Shown piece by piece: positions 1-11,399 of a DNA stretch of 64,000 nt. Source of the stretch: Agriotes lineatus (Eukaryota; Arthropoda; Insecta; Coleoptera; Elateridae). The first letter of the stretch is position 1. Each line of letters begins with the position of its first letter. The notes under the pieces are model-generated. The model saw only the letters and a list, made by a program, of their open reading frames with translations. It made no database searches and had not been told where the DNA came from. The stretch spans positions 84,501-148,500 of the forward strand of contig CALNHX010002976.1 of the NCBI GenBank assembly GCA_940337035.1. Direction: 5' to 3'. The translations under genes and the position numbers were made by a program.

Positions 1-694
1 AGTAGATACTATATTTAAGAAACATATTAATGGACCCGCTTATGCTAAGGAGTTTACCAATTATTATTCGCTTAAAATGCTACATTAGTTGAAGTAAATA
101 GAAAATACGTCGACTATTTCCCAATCGACAGAAGAGAGAAGCAATCGACGGTTTAGGAAGCTTAGTTAAACTTATAACTGGAAATTTAGATGCTACAGAT
201 GGACAAAAATATAAAAAATCTATCGAAGAACTTCAAAAGCAGCACGAACGCCAAAAACAAGCACTCGTTAAATAAATATCGCTCACAGAACAAATTTTAG
301 ATAAAGTCAACAAATCCATAAACGTTTTGCAAACCAATCAATATTTATTGAAGTCGCGCATTCTACAAATTGAATCCCAAGTAAAGGAGAATACAATACA
401 CAAAGCTGAAATGTACTCATTAATCAACATGCACACAATATTCCTGCAATTTAAAATTTAATATTGCACATAACTAACACCCTGGAAGAAGCTGTCACCT
501 TTTCCAAATTGGAAACTTTTCACCCGTCAATTATGGACCCAGAGGACTTAGAAGCAAACCTAAAGTTTATAAAAGGTAAAATAAATAATTTGGAACTACC
601 ACCAACGAAAGAAAATGTATTACTATTCGAGAAAATACTAACCTTTAAAGCCTATCAAACAAATACTAGAAAAGTATTTATCATAGAAGTACCT
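1..694 (+). pseudogene. env: Errantivirus-type env remnant A, upstream part
   Basis: Broken remains of an F-like envelope gene (class I fusion glycoprotein of insect LTR retroelements). The clearest landmark is at about 147-198, which reads GLGSLVKLITGNLDA just after a basic stretch, the position of the cleavage site and fusion-peptide region in this family. A better preserved relative lies at 36834-38598. An in-frame stop near 272 and a frame change near 440-465 break it; 464-693 is the last open block. The reading resumes at 3161 after an insertion. The window edge cuts off the 5' end. Family call is good; function is lost. Confidence 0.7.
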
Positions 695-3160
695 TGTTAA
701 GTGATTTCGACGTCATTAAGCTATTCATGCGGTTAATTCAACAATAGGTTGTCTTCAGAAAATTAGTTAAAATACGTTTCACATAAGAGTCGATTTCAAT
801 CTAAAAATTCCGAGAGCCGGCCCTGTATTTCTAGAAGCTGCTACCGATTTATTTAGGCCACATTTCAAGATGCAAACGCTTGTCGGAAATTCTTCGTAAG
901 CACTTCTGTGCCACGTTCAAATTGTTTGGTTCGTTTTGTAACCTTGGGGCTCCCAGTTATATCTAAAGTCCGGTGGAACCCAAATCAAAAACAATCACAC
1001 CCTAATGGAATATTTCTTTATAAACATTTCCGCTTCGCACGCTATTGGCGTTGTTCATTCCGGCATCCAGGCGCCTTCAATACAAAATTCTCGGAACTCT
1101 TATGCGCCCAGCGTGTTTTAAATTCAAGCTCCCTTTGTCTTACGCGATAAAGAAATGAGATTTCAAAAGCTATTTCGGTTCATCGATAAATTAATCCGTG
1201 GGCTTTGTTCTTTGTTTGACCTGATTACTGCTCGATAATTAGCCTTTGAAAATAAGGTTCGATAAATCTCTTGTTGTTGCGCTATGGTTAAGCGCTGTTT
1301 CAGAAATCTATCCTGCTTTCCGGCTGTCATAGCTTCAAGATTTTCGCAGAACTCGTTGTTATCAGTATGACATTTGAGGACTGTGGAATGTTCGTTGTAC
1401 ACTGGGGGCTTCCCTTGGTTCTTGCGAAATTAGCAATTGCATCACCGTTAAAGGCTTCTTTATTGTCCTTTCAGCCCACGCATTTTACGTCCAGTTTTGG
1501 GACCATTGGAAATAAAGTTTGAAAGGACCCGAGTTAACCGCACCTATAGAAATGATGGCTTCGGAGTTCGAAGTTTTCTTCCTTTGTGTTCTTCACGCGA
1601 AGTCCGATTTGAAATTTTAATCCGTACTCAGCACTTGATTGAACTAGACGTTGTGTTTTTTTCGCACCCCGCGGTTCGTAGCTTGTGCCTCGAATCGGGG
1701 GAGCTTTTGCTAACATTTGGTGATTAACGTGGTGAATCCTTTTTGGCTCTTGTGCGAACTTTTGGGGTGCCCTGTGGCACGCTAGTGGTCAGTAAAGCTC
1801 GAAGCTTTGAATCAATCATTCTTGTGGGTTTTGAAAGTGCGCGCGCGGCGAGCGGATTGAAGTGAAGAAAATTACTCGGCGTCGTTACGATAGGCAGTGG
1901 CGTCTCATATAGTTTTGCCTCCCGGGGGAGGTCTTGGCTTTAATTGCCGATTTGTTAAGAGACGTCATCTTGAAGCCTTCAATAACTTCTCCCTGTTAAG
2001 TGGGGAAAACCATTGCTTAATGCATATTTGTGTACCAACGCAGGGTGTGTACAGTAATTAGAGGGGGGCTCGCCGCGCGATATTGTCGTACTGTCTGCTG
2101 TCATTTCTTCCACAACCGTTGAGGGGTTCCGGCCCACCCTTGTTTGCCTCCTTCTTGGGGTTTTTCGCAACACCTTCGTCACATTTCACCAGAGCTGTTC
2201 CTGATTACTGGGGAGTTCCTGGACTTTCATCCCAACAACTCCGTTTGCACTGCAGCCCTCATTCTGCCAAGCGACTCCACCGGGGACCTGGTTCACCGCT
2301 TCCGCCGAAGACACGCTTTGGGGCCAAGGTAAAATTGTTTACAGTAAATATGTGTTTTCGCTTTGTTTAATTATGTGCCGTGTGAAGTGATACCGACCAT
2401 TTGTCGTGCGCTATCTAAGTTTATACATTGCGTACGCCCGCGCGATTGAACTATTCAAATTAATTATTACACGCAGGGGCGTCTCTCCTGTGATTTTGTT
2501 CTGCTTACTTGTTAATGATGCTTAGATTAAGTTAACTTTTGCTAGGGGACCCCGAAATTCCAGTTAGGATGTACCCATTGTATTAAATTCAAACTCACCG
2601 CTGGGTGGTCTATTAAACATAAATCTTGATTAATTTCAGTCTAGTTATTTGTTGTTGCTGAACCCTTTAGTCATTAGTTAATTACGGCAAAAGCCGGGTG
2701 TAATTAAGTGTGAACCCAAAGCCTGCCCTTCAATTAAGAACGCCCCTAGATTTGGGCTTGTGCTAGTGTTTTCTTTTAATGCTCTAGAGGGTGTGGCCAT
2801 CAAGGTAAGGCATTTGTCGCAAGGCCACCCCGTGTATGCACCAACAGGCCCGAAGGAGCTTGGCGGAGGGGACGCTGTAGTGGAGTGCAGTTACCTGGAG
2901 GACCTCCCCATAGGCTACGTGTGTGTTCTTGTTTCTAACACGCTAGCCATTCCCTATCTAGAAACAAGTGGCGCCGGTTTTTCTTTGAGCTTTCGAACTA
3001 CGCCTTCACGATTGAGCTAAGTGCAGGTAACTGGGACAACACCTATTCCGACACAATGAGATCTGTGTTTTCTTGGTTAAGCCGGCAAACCCTGTAGTTT
3101 GTACCCGATTTTGGGCCGTGAATATGATCAATATCGATCTGAGGAATTAAAACTGTAACA
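695..3160. mobile_element. Solo-LTR-like insertion in env remnant A
   Basis: A 2466-bp block beginning TGTTAAG and ending TGTAACA (TG...CA ends, as in LTRs), flanked by the 4-bp direct repeat ACCT at 691-694 and 3161-3164. Removing the block and one ACCT restores the env reading frame across the site, so the borders are exact. It is richer in GC than its surroundings and has no coding region I recognise; short open frames inside look like chance. No second LTR or internal region is visible, so a solo LTR is the simplest reading; a non-coding LTR-bounded element is the alternative. The retroelement family is not identifiable. Confidence 0.65.
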
Positions 3161-4018
3161 ACCTCTAACAGGAACAACGAAATATGACTATTACCACCTG
3201 TATCCATTGCCAATGAAAATCGACCAGCGATACCAAGCTGTGTTACCACACAATAAATACCTATTATTTTCGGAATCTAATTATATCTCTACTGATGAAC
3301 GTTGCGAGCAAATTCAAAAAACTGATTTTATTTGTAACATTCCAAAGCGAATGAGTTTCGAAAACACCTTATGTGAAGCGCAACTGCTCTCATTTTCAAG
3401 AACTAATAATTGTAAACCCAAAATGTTTACCCTAAAAAATTATAAAATTCAAAAAATAGATCGTGACTTATGGATCATTGTAACAACCTCTGAGTTGATA
3501 ACCAAACTAAATTGTAATCACGATCACAGGACAATACTATTGTTAGGCACATATACCGTTCAATTACCTGTAAATTGTGAAATGCAGATCGATGGCAAAA
3601 CATTAAAAACCAGTCAAAATTCAAACTCAATATACGAAATGGTTCATTTACCAATGCTTGACCAAACAATTAATCAAACAACTGTTAATAATATTGAATT
3701 TCCAAAATTGCATTTAGAAAAAATCGATCTGGATGACATACAACAGCTTAGGGAAAAATTAAGGAAATTACCACTAATTACAATACTTATGCACACGCAA
3801 GTAACTTTACATAATTATTATTTTTGCTCTAATATTGTTTGCCATATTTGTATTATATAAGTATGATTTATTGCCTAAAATCTGCAAAAGAATTAAATCA
3901 GAAATCAATAATGAACCTTTACAACCTATAGAAATATTGCCCGGAAAAATAGGTGGAAAATGTGATTTTCCCCAATTTTTCATCTTAGGATGGGAGGAAT
4001 TATGTTACGTTCCCAGAT
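3161..4018 (+). pseudogene. env: Errantivirus-type env remnant A, downstream part
   Basis: Continuation of the env remnant after the 695-3160 insertion. The open block 3207-3800 aligns by eye with the C-terminal half of the env at 36834-38598, including the conserved L-C-E-x-Q-L-L-S-F stretch (about 3370-3400). A frameshift near 3800 separates it from the membrane anchor and cytoplasmic tail, read in another frame at about 3800-4018. It differs clearly from remnant B and from the 38-kb copy, so it belongs to a different, older subfamily. Not functional. Confidence 0.65.
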
Positions 4019-4106
4019 AGATAGAAAGAACATTAGTTATGATAAGATAATGCAGTCGCGTATTACATATCATTGCATTCCCGAGGGACACAAGTGTTAT
4101 CTTATC
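4019..4106. other. Junction between env remnants A and B
   Basis: A purine-rich stretch (about 3990-4002) resembles a polypurine tract, so the next bases may be the start of a truncated LTR of element A. No complete LTR can be delimited. Sequence homologous to the 37.87-kb env copy starts at about 4107. Confidence 0.3.
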
Positions 4107-5005
4107 TTTGCTGAGGATTATACCTACATATAGCACTTTATTATTCCATTTAACAGAAATCAAAATATCGAAAATAAATCCTGCCACATGGTTAATATCT
4201 TCCCCATCTGAAGCAATATTGTTGTTTGTTTGTTTGTTAATGGACAAGGTCTAGGCATGCAGAGTACCAGGCACCTTAGACACCGACTGCTTTGGTCATA
4301 TGGTCAAAGTCCTACTTCGAATTTTGCCGAGACTAAGGAATTCCAACCCTAGCAAGGGATATTTTACACGCTACACATTGTAGTAACATGGGACCAACAG
4401 CTTTACATCACTTCCGAATGATGGCATTCTGTAGAGGCTTTCATCTGCATTTTTTATTTTTGAAAACCTCACCGGGACCGGGAATCGAACTTGCAACCCT
4501 TAGATCAGTAGTCAGGATGCTTACCACTGAGCTACCAACCCCAGCTCTGAAGCAATATTGGACGTCAAATGTAAAAATCAAAATTTTAGGAAAGGAATAT
4601 CTGGCACCAACCTCTTACACCTCAGTTCAGACTGTCTTGTTTCAATAAATCAAAAACATGTTATTTACCGCAAAAAGAAACTAAAATGAAATTGTTAATT
4701 TAAAAATTTCAAACATTGACCGCTTAATAATTCCTGAATCTAATCACATAAATGTTTCAAAGATCGACTTGATACCCATTGACACCCAGAAATTGGTCGA
4801 GGACAGAATAAAAACTTAATAAATATGAAAATTTCTTAAAACCTATTAATTATACTAAATCCGATAATCTAAGTAGGTCTGCAATTATATTTACGCTGCT
4901 TACTATTCTTATATTAATTATTTTTGTATTGTATTTATATTATAATAGGAACACAATGAAGGTTAAACTAGATTTCTAAATAAGGATTTTGAACCAACTA
5001 ACATA
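4107..5005 (+). pseudogene. env: Errantivirus-type env remnant B
   Basis: A close but decayed relative of 37870-38598. It starts abruptly, carries an internal deletion around 4140 relative to that copy, is interrupted by a SINE at 4221-4545, and has stops and frameshifts in the C-terminal anchor region (about 4810-4990). The order env tail, short spacer, LTR at 5094 matches the 3' end of the 32262-39033 element, so this is the 3' end of a second copy of the same family. No 5' LTR, gag or pol is visible upstream, so the element is truncated. Confidence 0.7.
4221..4545 (-). mobile_element. tRNA-derived SINE with 14-bp target duplication
   Basis: On the minus strand the insert starts with a tRNA-like head. 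Box A lies near 4520-4537 (TAGCTCAGTGGTAAGCAT) and box B near 4480-4500 (GGTTGCAAGTTCGATTCCC), the pol III internal promoter. It ends in a GTTT-type repeated tail next to 4221. The 14-bp direct repeat at 4207-4220 and 4546-4559 flanks it exactly, and env remnant B continues on both sides. The tRNA-like part cannot fold as a normal tRNA by eye, so this is a SINE rather than a tRNA gene. The tRNA of origin was not assigned. Confidence 0.85.
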
Positions 5006-5093
5006 AATGCGTAAGTTTAATTTTCTTTTATCTTTGTAAAGTTCAATAAAGGCATATATGAATACCGTTATTGAACGTTTTTATCGGGGGACG

Positions 5094-5509
5094 AGTTACA
5101 TAGTAGCTGGTCAATAGCCATTTGTGTAAACTGCACGCTTGCATCCTTGAATGCACGGGGCTTCCTGCTTTGCGCTTCCTTTAGTGATAATATTATCTTT
5201 GCAGATTAGATATATTATACAGGCTGAGTTTTTTTATCATGTAACAACTTGTAGGCAACCCATTATGCAGAAGCATACAGTATGAATGGCTCTGCATAAT
5301 GGGTTGCCTACAAGTTGTTACATGATAAAAAACTCAGCCTGTATATACAAGTAGTTTGCACCTTTTAAGCTAAGTTCCAGTTAGTTCATATCCTAGTTAT
5401 ATGTAAGATATTGTCTGAAGGCTAGCTGTGTGCTTCTAATGTTATATTTCCATTGTAAAATAAAAAATAAACGTTTTTTAAAGTCGTTTCGGCGGCCTTT
5501 TAATAAAAT
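5094..5509 (+). repeat. 3' LTR of errantivirus copy B
   Basis: Homologous to the LTRs at 32262-32618 and 38677-39033, with the same AGTTA start after a G-rich tract and the same end (AATAAAAT here, AATAAAAC there). Without the 122-bp MITE inside it is about 294 bp, shorter than the 357-bp LTRs because of a missing repeated block near the start. It abuts the left end of the ISL2EU nest at 5510. Confidence 0.8.
5220..5341. mobile_element. 122-bp hairpin MITE (TA target)
   Basis: Near-perfect inverted repeat: arms of about 51 bp starting CAGGCTGAGTTTTTT and ending with its complement, around a short loop. Flanked by TATA on both sides, fitting a TA duplication of Tc1/mariner type. It sits inside LTR B, and the homologous LTR at 32.4 kb lacks it, which proves mobility. 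Confidence 0.85.
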
Positions 5510-5887
5510 TCCCGTGAAAATGCAAAGGAAGTTATACATGCATCGAGCATCTATCTGTGTTTGTATTCAGCGGTATACTATAAGACTCTCTGTGCATTTG
5601 CGTTGTTTGAGATTCGGCGCGCTAGGTGTAAAGTAAAACGTGTTTAGTTCATAATTTCGTACGTAATTGCTTTAACTTGGTGTAAATATTTTTAACAAAA
5701 TCTGAGTAAGTAAATAAGAATTTGGTGAAGGATTGTATGTATAAAATATTTATTTTGTATAGGTTAGAACAGCGATGTTTTAGTTTGATTCTAATGATAC
5801 AAGGATTTCAAAAGGCAAACTCTTTGTTAGGTGTCGTTAGTTTAAATGTGTATGAATATCTAAAGCAGAAATTTACCGTGCAGCTTG
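5510..5887 (+). repeat. Left terminal repeat of ISL2EU shell with YqaJ-like first exon
   Basis: 5510-5640 is an inverted, diverged copy of about 29150-29265. 5720-5887 matches the region around the YqaJ first exon on the other strand (15680-15820), including AGGTTAGAA just before the start and the GFQKANS coding stretch, followed by a GTAAGT donor at 5888. A terminal repeat long enough to include a first exon, or a lost second YqaJ copy, would both explain this. Confidence 0.5.
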
Positions 5888-6029
5888 GTAAGTACATAGG
5901 AATTTTGTATGAAATGGTTCGTAATAAATTTATGTTTGTAGGTTTCACTAGCAAAAACTGAAATCCATTTTAAGTATTGAAGTATGGCTGCGACCTCAGT
6001 ACGAAAGTGGTGTTTGGTGGTTCAATGTA

Positions 6030-6263
6030 CAGTCGTGTGCAAATAAATCTGGGACAGTGTTTTTTTCACATGCAGATTCAGTTAAGAATTTGAAGAATAT
6101 TTCCATGGATTTCCTCTTATCAGAGAGAGTTACGGGATTCAGTACCTGTTAAAGTTTAATGTAACTCTTTCTGATAGCAGGAAATCCATGGAGATATTCT
6201 TCAATTCTTAACTGAATCTGCATGTGAAAAAAACACTGTCCCAGATTTATTTGCACACGACTG
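6030..6263. mobile_element. Tc1-type MITE, 234 bp, inside the THAP exon
   Basis: Long palindrome starting CAGTCGTGTGCAAATAAATC and ending with its complement, flanked by TA on each side (6028-6029 and 6264-6265). Arms are over 100 bp. Its removal with one TA keeps the THAP exon in frame. The CAGT start and TA target point to a Tc1/mariner-mobilised element. It has no coding capacity. Confidence 0.85.
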
Positions 6264-7617
6264 TACTAGCACAAGCACTAAAAATCTTGAAAAAACTTTT
6301 ATAACTCTCCCGTTGAATCCAAAAAGACGCAAAATGTGGTTTTCTGCTGACAGGAGGAGCATTAATGATGTGGGTAAAAAGTCGTGTATTTATTGTTGCG
6401 AAGATTATTTTAATGTAAGTACCTACGATATCAATTTTGTTATTGTCTGTATCATTACTTATTTGCTAATAGCAAAACAAGTACATATAGTTGATAGCAG
6501 TTGATACTGTCTTAAAATTGTTTCAGTTACAAGAGTTGCACATTACATTATCAGAGTGGTGACCTACCTACAGAAAACAAAGAAAATTAATTTCCGAACA
6601 GCAAAGAAAAAAAAATCCCAGCATAGGAATCCAAGTAAAACCATCATACCGAAGCAAATATGTTAGTTGTAAATCTGTAAATATGATAAATGCAACATCT
6701 CCTGTACCTATAAATGCAGATGTTGTAGATATGGCAACATCTCCACGGCGATTAAAACCACAAAAAATACTAGCATACAATGACGCGATGAGTTCAAGTG
6801 AAACGAGTTGTGAAGATGTACAAAACGAGTGGTTACCAGAGAGCAACAACGAATGCAGTGACAGTGACGTAGATATAAATAATTTTGATTTGAAAATACG
6901 GTGTCGACAATTAGAAATTAAAGTAATCGAAAATAAACCAAAAATGTACATTGGAATACCACCACAATGGTTACAACTCATCACTAAGCTGGGGCAGAAA
7001 GTTGGATTGCCAAAGCACTTGATTTACCTTATTTTAGCAAAAGTCAGAACGGACGATTCAATTTGAAAGACTGTCCGATCGGTTTGGCATTTCAAAAAGT
7101 TATGCCAGCAAAATTTTTGAAAAAGGTGTAACATTATTGTCGCATTTTTTTAGAGACGTGATTTTCTGGCCAACATCAGACCAAATAGTAAAGGTTTTGC
7201 CAATTGCATTCAGGTCAAATTATAGTCGAGTACAGTCCATTATAGATTTTCTCAAAATAAAGCTAGAAAAGCCCAGCAATGCAGTACATCAAGCTCTCAC
7301 ATGGTCAAAATACATAAAATGGAATAAGTACCATCAAATACTTGATATCTGCGACCCTAGGTGGACTTATTAACTTCATTTCGACTGACTATGGTGGCTG
7401 AACCAGTGATGTAACACTGTTTGAAAATTGTGGTTACTTGGATGTGCTTCCTGAAGGATGTGAAGTAATGGCAGACCGGAGTTTCAAAAACATCGAACCG
7501 CTCTTAATATAAAGAAAGTGTAAACTTATTAGGCCATCGTCTGTAAGATCCAATCTAAAATCGACTAAAGAAGAGGTGTTTTTAACAAAGCGTATTGCAA
7601 GTTTACGAATCCACATT

Positions 7618-8117
7618 TAGCCCAGTCATATTAGGCAAAAATAGGGGTCAACCTCGGAATGAAAGATAATAAGCTGCAAATTGGTATAAACCTTTATTTT
7701 GGCGTTCTAAATAATGTCTCAAAAGTCTCATATAATCTCGTGTCCGCGTCTTAAGATATTCAAGGTCAAAGGTCGCAAAAATCGGGTTTTCGCTAATATT
7801 TCGGTTCCTATGGTTTAAATGACATTTTTACCTATTATGAAAATTATAGAGTATGAAATTCTCTACAACTTTTGTTGGAACTTTTTTTTATACGAGTAAC
7901 CGTTTTCGGTAGAGCGTCGAGAGTGCGCACCGCACTGCAATATATGGCTTAATGCAAGGTCAAGCATGAGTCACGATTAATCGTACGTTGTGAGAAGTTA
8001 ATTATTCACTAAAATATGAAACTTATGTAATAACGGCTACTATTTATATTCTAATTATTAATTAGTTATAATTAATTAAAATAAATATTTTAATTATTTA
8101 TATTTAATTATTTATAT
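7618..8117 (+). repeat. Left long TIR
   Basis: About 500 bp of inverted repeat, with landmarks AGGTCAAAGGTCGCAAAAAT, CGATTAATCGTACGTTGTGA and an AT-only inner part. The partner is 11400-11962. Homology with the partner resumes after the pogo insertion, at 9788-9850. Confidence 0.85.
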
Positions 8118-9787
8118 GGAGAAGGTCCGAATATGGGCTACCGCTTTATTGTTTTACTACAAAATCTACAATTTGATCAGTTATGATGCACAATTCTGTA
8201 CACACCCAGTCCAATGGTATACCTACCCTATGATTTAATCTCAGTTTTCGAATTCATATTAAAATCTTAAATTTTTCAAAAATACGAAATTCTGTAAAAT
8301 TTTAGACTGGCACAAGACTGTTTGTAATATGGGCTAGGACATAAAATTTACCTAAAAGTTAATATTTATGAAAACGTATATCTATCATTTATTCTACAGC
8401 AAAAGTACACTATTGTTACATATCGAAAAACAAACATTGGTTTCTATTTACAATAGTCACACACATAGGCGGCGTTTTCTGCACCGGAGCATTGTTTATG
8501 TGCTCACATTTGGCACATTAGACACTGAATCCACAGTTCACCTTTCCTATCAGTTGAGAATTTACCGTCACAGAATAAACAGATTGCATCTTCGTTTTCT
8601 GGACGAATTTCTGCAATGTCTTCGAGATCATTATCTTCATCTGCTGGGGTGAAAACAGCTGCTTCTTCTTCTTCTGAATCAGTATCTACAGTTGATTTTT
8701 GTTTCTTGGTCTGTGGTTTTTTTGATTCCGTCTGAGAAAATATCTGTCTTTTCCCTTTATTTTCTGATTTCTGAATTGAGTTTTCTAAATCAATTTTGTA
8801 AGGGGATGAGGTAATGATCTGAGATTTTGAAGATTTTCGTCCACGAGTGCCTATCTTCTTTTTTATTATAGGCAATGGTGAAATATTGAATGGAGATATA
8901 AATTTTGCATTGTTGGCTAACTTGGGTTGCTGAGGAGGATCAGGATCTTTTGAACATCCTGGCTGGACACCTTTTTTTAAATGGGCGGTGTATGTTATTT
9001 TTGGTTGCTATACTATAAGCCAGTCTGCGTACATCTCTTCTATTTAAGCCATAAAACTTCGCTTCCATTGCTAAAATGTATCGAACCAGCTCTACTTCTA
9101 TCTCTTTATTTAATACAGTCTTTCGTCCGAGTTTTGTTTGCACTGCCTCCTCGGGTTCTAAATTACATTTCGACAGCCTTTGTAGTGTCGTTCTAGGGAC
9201 TCCAAAAGTTTTGGCCACCTTTAGAGTCCCCATAGTTTTTGTTCGAACTGCTTCTATTGCACGGGCCATGTTTTCTGAATTCCATTTTTTTCTCAAATTT
9301 TTAGGTGAATACTTTGGAACTTTTCTGGGCATTCTAGATCTGAAACAAATGCATTTTGAATGTTGGTCCGAATATGGGCTACAGCCCATATTAGACGTCA
9401 TAAGTAGCCCATATTGCAAATAAATCAACCCAAGGTTAAATTGAGGTTAACATTTTTTTATTTCACGGAAAGCATGCATATTTTGTGATAAAACTGAAGA
9501 CAAATATGTATACTATAGCCCGAGATAAAATTTGTAATTTAAATAAATGGAAAACCTTTAAAAACATGTAAAGTTACACTTACCTGACAGAACTTTTAGT
9601 TGCTACACAACCATTATTTACCGATAATATCTGTCACGTTAAAATTGAGCGCTGCCCCCTATCACCAAAAATTTAATACTGATGTAGGTTGTAATCTTCA
9701 CTATGTTTCAAACAGATACCTTTGAATTTTTACAGAAATATTTAAGTAGCCCATTTTAAATGCTTAGCCCATATTCGGACCTTCTCC
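8118..9787 (-). mobile_element. Internally deleted pogo-family transposon
   Basis: Inverted ends GGAGAAGGTCCGAATATGGG at 8118 and its complement at 9787, in AT-rich TIR sequence; TA flanks are likely but the outermost bases differ between ends. The core AATATGGGCTA or its complement recurs inside (about 8130, 8325, 9370, 9410, 9765) and may be a binding site for its transposase. It keeps the ends of a pogo/Jerky-type gene on the minus strand but lacks the DDE core, so it must have moved with a helper. Confidence 0.75.
8446..9334 (-). pseudogene. pogo/Jerky-type transposase with DDE core deleted
   Basis: The N-terminal part (about 9334 down to 8945) is a Psq-type helix-turn-helix: MPRKVPKYSPKNLRKKW, then VAKTFGVPRTTLQRL, followed by the YGLNRRDVRRLAY linker typical of pogo-like proteins. 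It stops in SPARMFKRS-like sequence, and the catalytic domain is missing. The C-terminal part (8875-8446) has a basic linker, an acidic DTDSEEEEA patch and a PHD-like finger: CLFCDGKF, then WIQCLMCQMWAH, then CDYC. That finger is characteristic of insect pogo transposases. Most likely an internal deletion derivative. Confidence 0.7.
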
Positions 9788-9862
9788 TCTATATATTTTA
9801 TATAATTATATTTTTGATTCTACATTGTATATCTTAATTGAATTTTACGCTAAAGAAATACT

Positions 9863-11275
9863 ATGTATTGTTTCTTTAAAACGACATCTTTATTTGATAG
9901 TAATGGCATGAGAAAAACCACGAAAGCAACATTATATGACAATATGATACCTGTCGATATCGATCTTGATGAAAATAATGTAATACATATTATCGATGGA
10001 GGATTTCTTCTGCATCACGTCGTGTGGAGCAAAGACGATACTTTCTCTGTTATTTTAGATAAATACATTAAATATTTGCAAACACATTATGGCTCAAGTA
10101 TTGTTGTTATATTTGACGGATACTCGGATTATAGTAAAAATATTAAAGCAATGGAACAACGTAGAAGAACAGCTGCACTTTCAAAATCATATGAAGTTTG
10201 TTTTGACGAAACAATGATTGTGCCAATCAGCCAAGAGAAATTTTTATCAAATCGATTTAATAAAAAACAACTTATTGATATGCTTGTTGAGAAATTTAAA
10301 ACTGCCAACATTACAACGAAACAAGCCAGAAATGACACCGATGTCCTTATCATCGAAACAGCTATTGCAGAATCAAAACATCAAAAGACTGCCGTCATCA
10401 TTGGTGAAGATATTGATTTACTTGTTATATTAATTGGACGTACTTAATCACATAACCAGGAAATTTTCTTTAAAAAAGTGGGCAAAGGCGATGTTAAGGC
10501 ACAAATATATTCATCTAAAAGTTTTGATCAATATCCTCGTTCTAAAAAACACATTTTATTTTTACACGCATTTAGTGGTTGTGACACGACTTCTGCACTT
10601 TTTAAAAAAGGAAAAAAAAGTGTTACAAGAACATTGGAGAAACTTCCCAATTTGGATAAACTGGCTGAAGTATTTCAACAACAAAACTGCCCCGTACAAA
10701 CATTATTCAAACATGGAGTACGCATCTTGTTGGCAATATATAATGCTCCAACATCTGAGGACAATGTTGATCATTTCCGCTACACGCAATTCATCAAATT
10801 AACAAAGCTGAATAAACCTGTACAATTATCAAGTCTTCCACCAACAAGTGTATCAGCTCAGCAACACATTAATCGTGTTTATTACCAAATTCAAACCTGG
10901 TTAGGAAAGGATTTAGAACCCCAAGAATGGGGCTGGATGCATCAATGTGAATTCCTAGAACCGATCACTACGTTATTACCCCCAGCACCAACTGAACTAC
11001 TGAATATAATTTTTTGTAACTGCAAAAATGGTTGCGGTCCACGCTGTGAATGCAGGAAATCGGGTTTGAAATGTTCAGTAGCATGTGGGCAGTGCAATGG
11101 ACAAGCTTGCCTCAATGCGTCTATATTATGTACAAATGATCCCGATGAAGAATGTCCATATGAATCCGAAGTCCTTGAAGATGTTGAAGCAAATATAATT
11201 GATAGCGACGATGATGATAATGAAATTAATTTTGAGCAACCAGAAGAAGACGATGAAGAAGAAGAAGAAAATTAA
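9863..11275 (+). CDS. FEN/PIN-like nuclease with C-terminal CXC domain
   Basis: About 470 codons with one in-frame stop (TAA, 10445-10447) between otherwise continuous blocks, so probably a recent nonsense mutation. The N-terminal third has a FEN/XPG-like acidic pattern: D85 (VIFDGY), D158 and D160 with E165 (DTDVLIIE), and E182, D183, D185 (GEDIDLLV), as expected of a metal-dependent 5' nuclease fold. The middle has the conserved-looking stretch HAFSGCDTTSA. Residues 385-420 form a cysteine cluster (CNCKNGCGPRCECRKSG...) like the tesmin/TSO1 CXC DNA-binding domain, followed by a very acidic tail. Similar proteins are common and unnamed in invertebrate genomes. It is the only gene of its transposon, so a role in transposition is inferred, not shown. 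Confidence 0.65.
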
Positions 11276-11399
11276 ACTAAAATTTCTTATAACCATTTAC
11301 AATTTTGTCATAAATGTATAATTTGTATAATGAATAATGAATAATGATAAATAAAAATATATCGAAAAATATATTTTTTCTTAATCCCTTTTTACCTTA

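Noticed and set aside
2083..2370. A protein-coding gene in the GC-rich insert at 695-3160
   Set aside because: Short overlapping frames on both strands with no motifs; explained by base composition of an LTR.
4221..4545. A functional tRNA gene on the minus strand
   Set aside because: Box A and box B are present, but the anticodon arm and acceptor pairing fail and the segment has SINE tail and target duplications.
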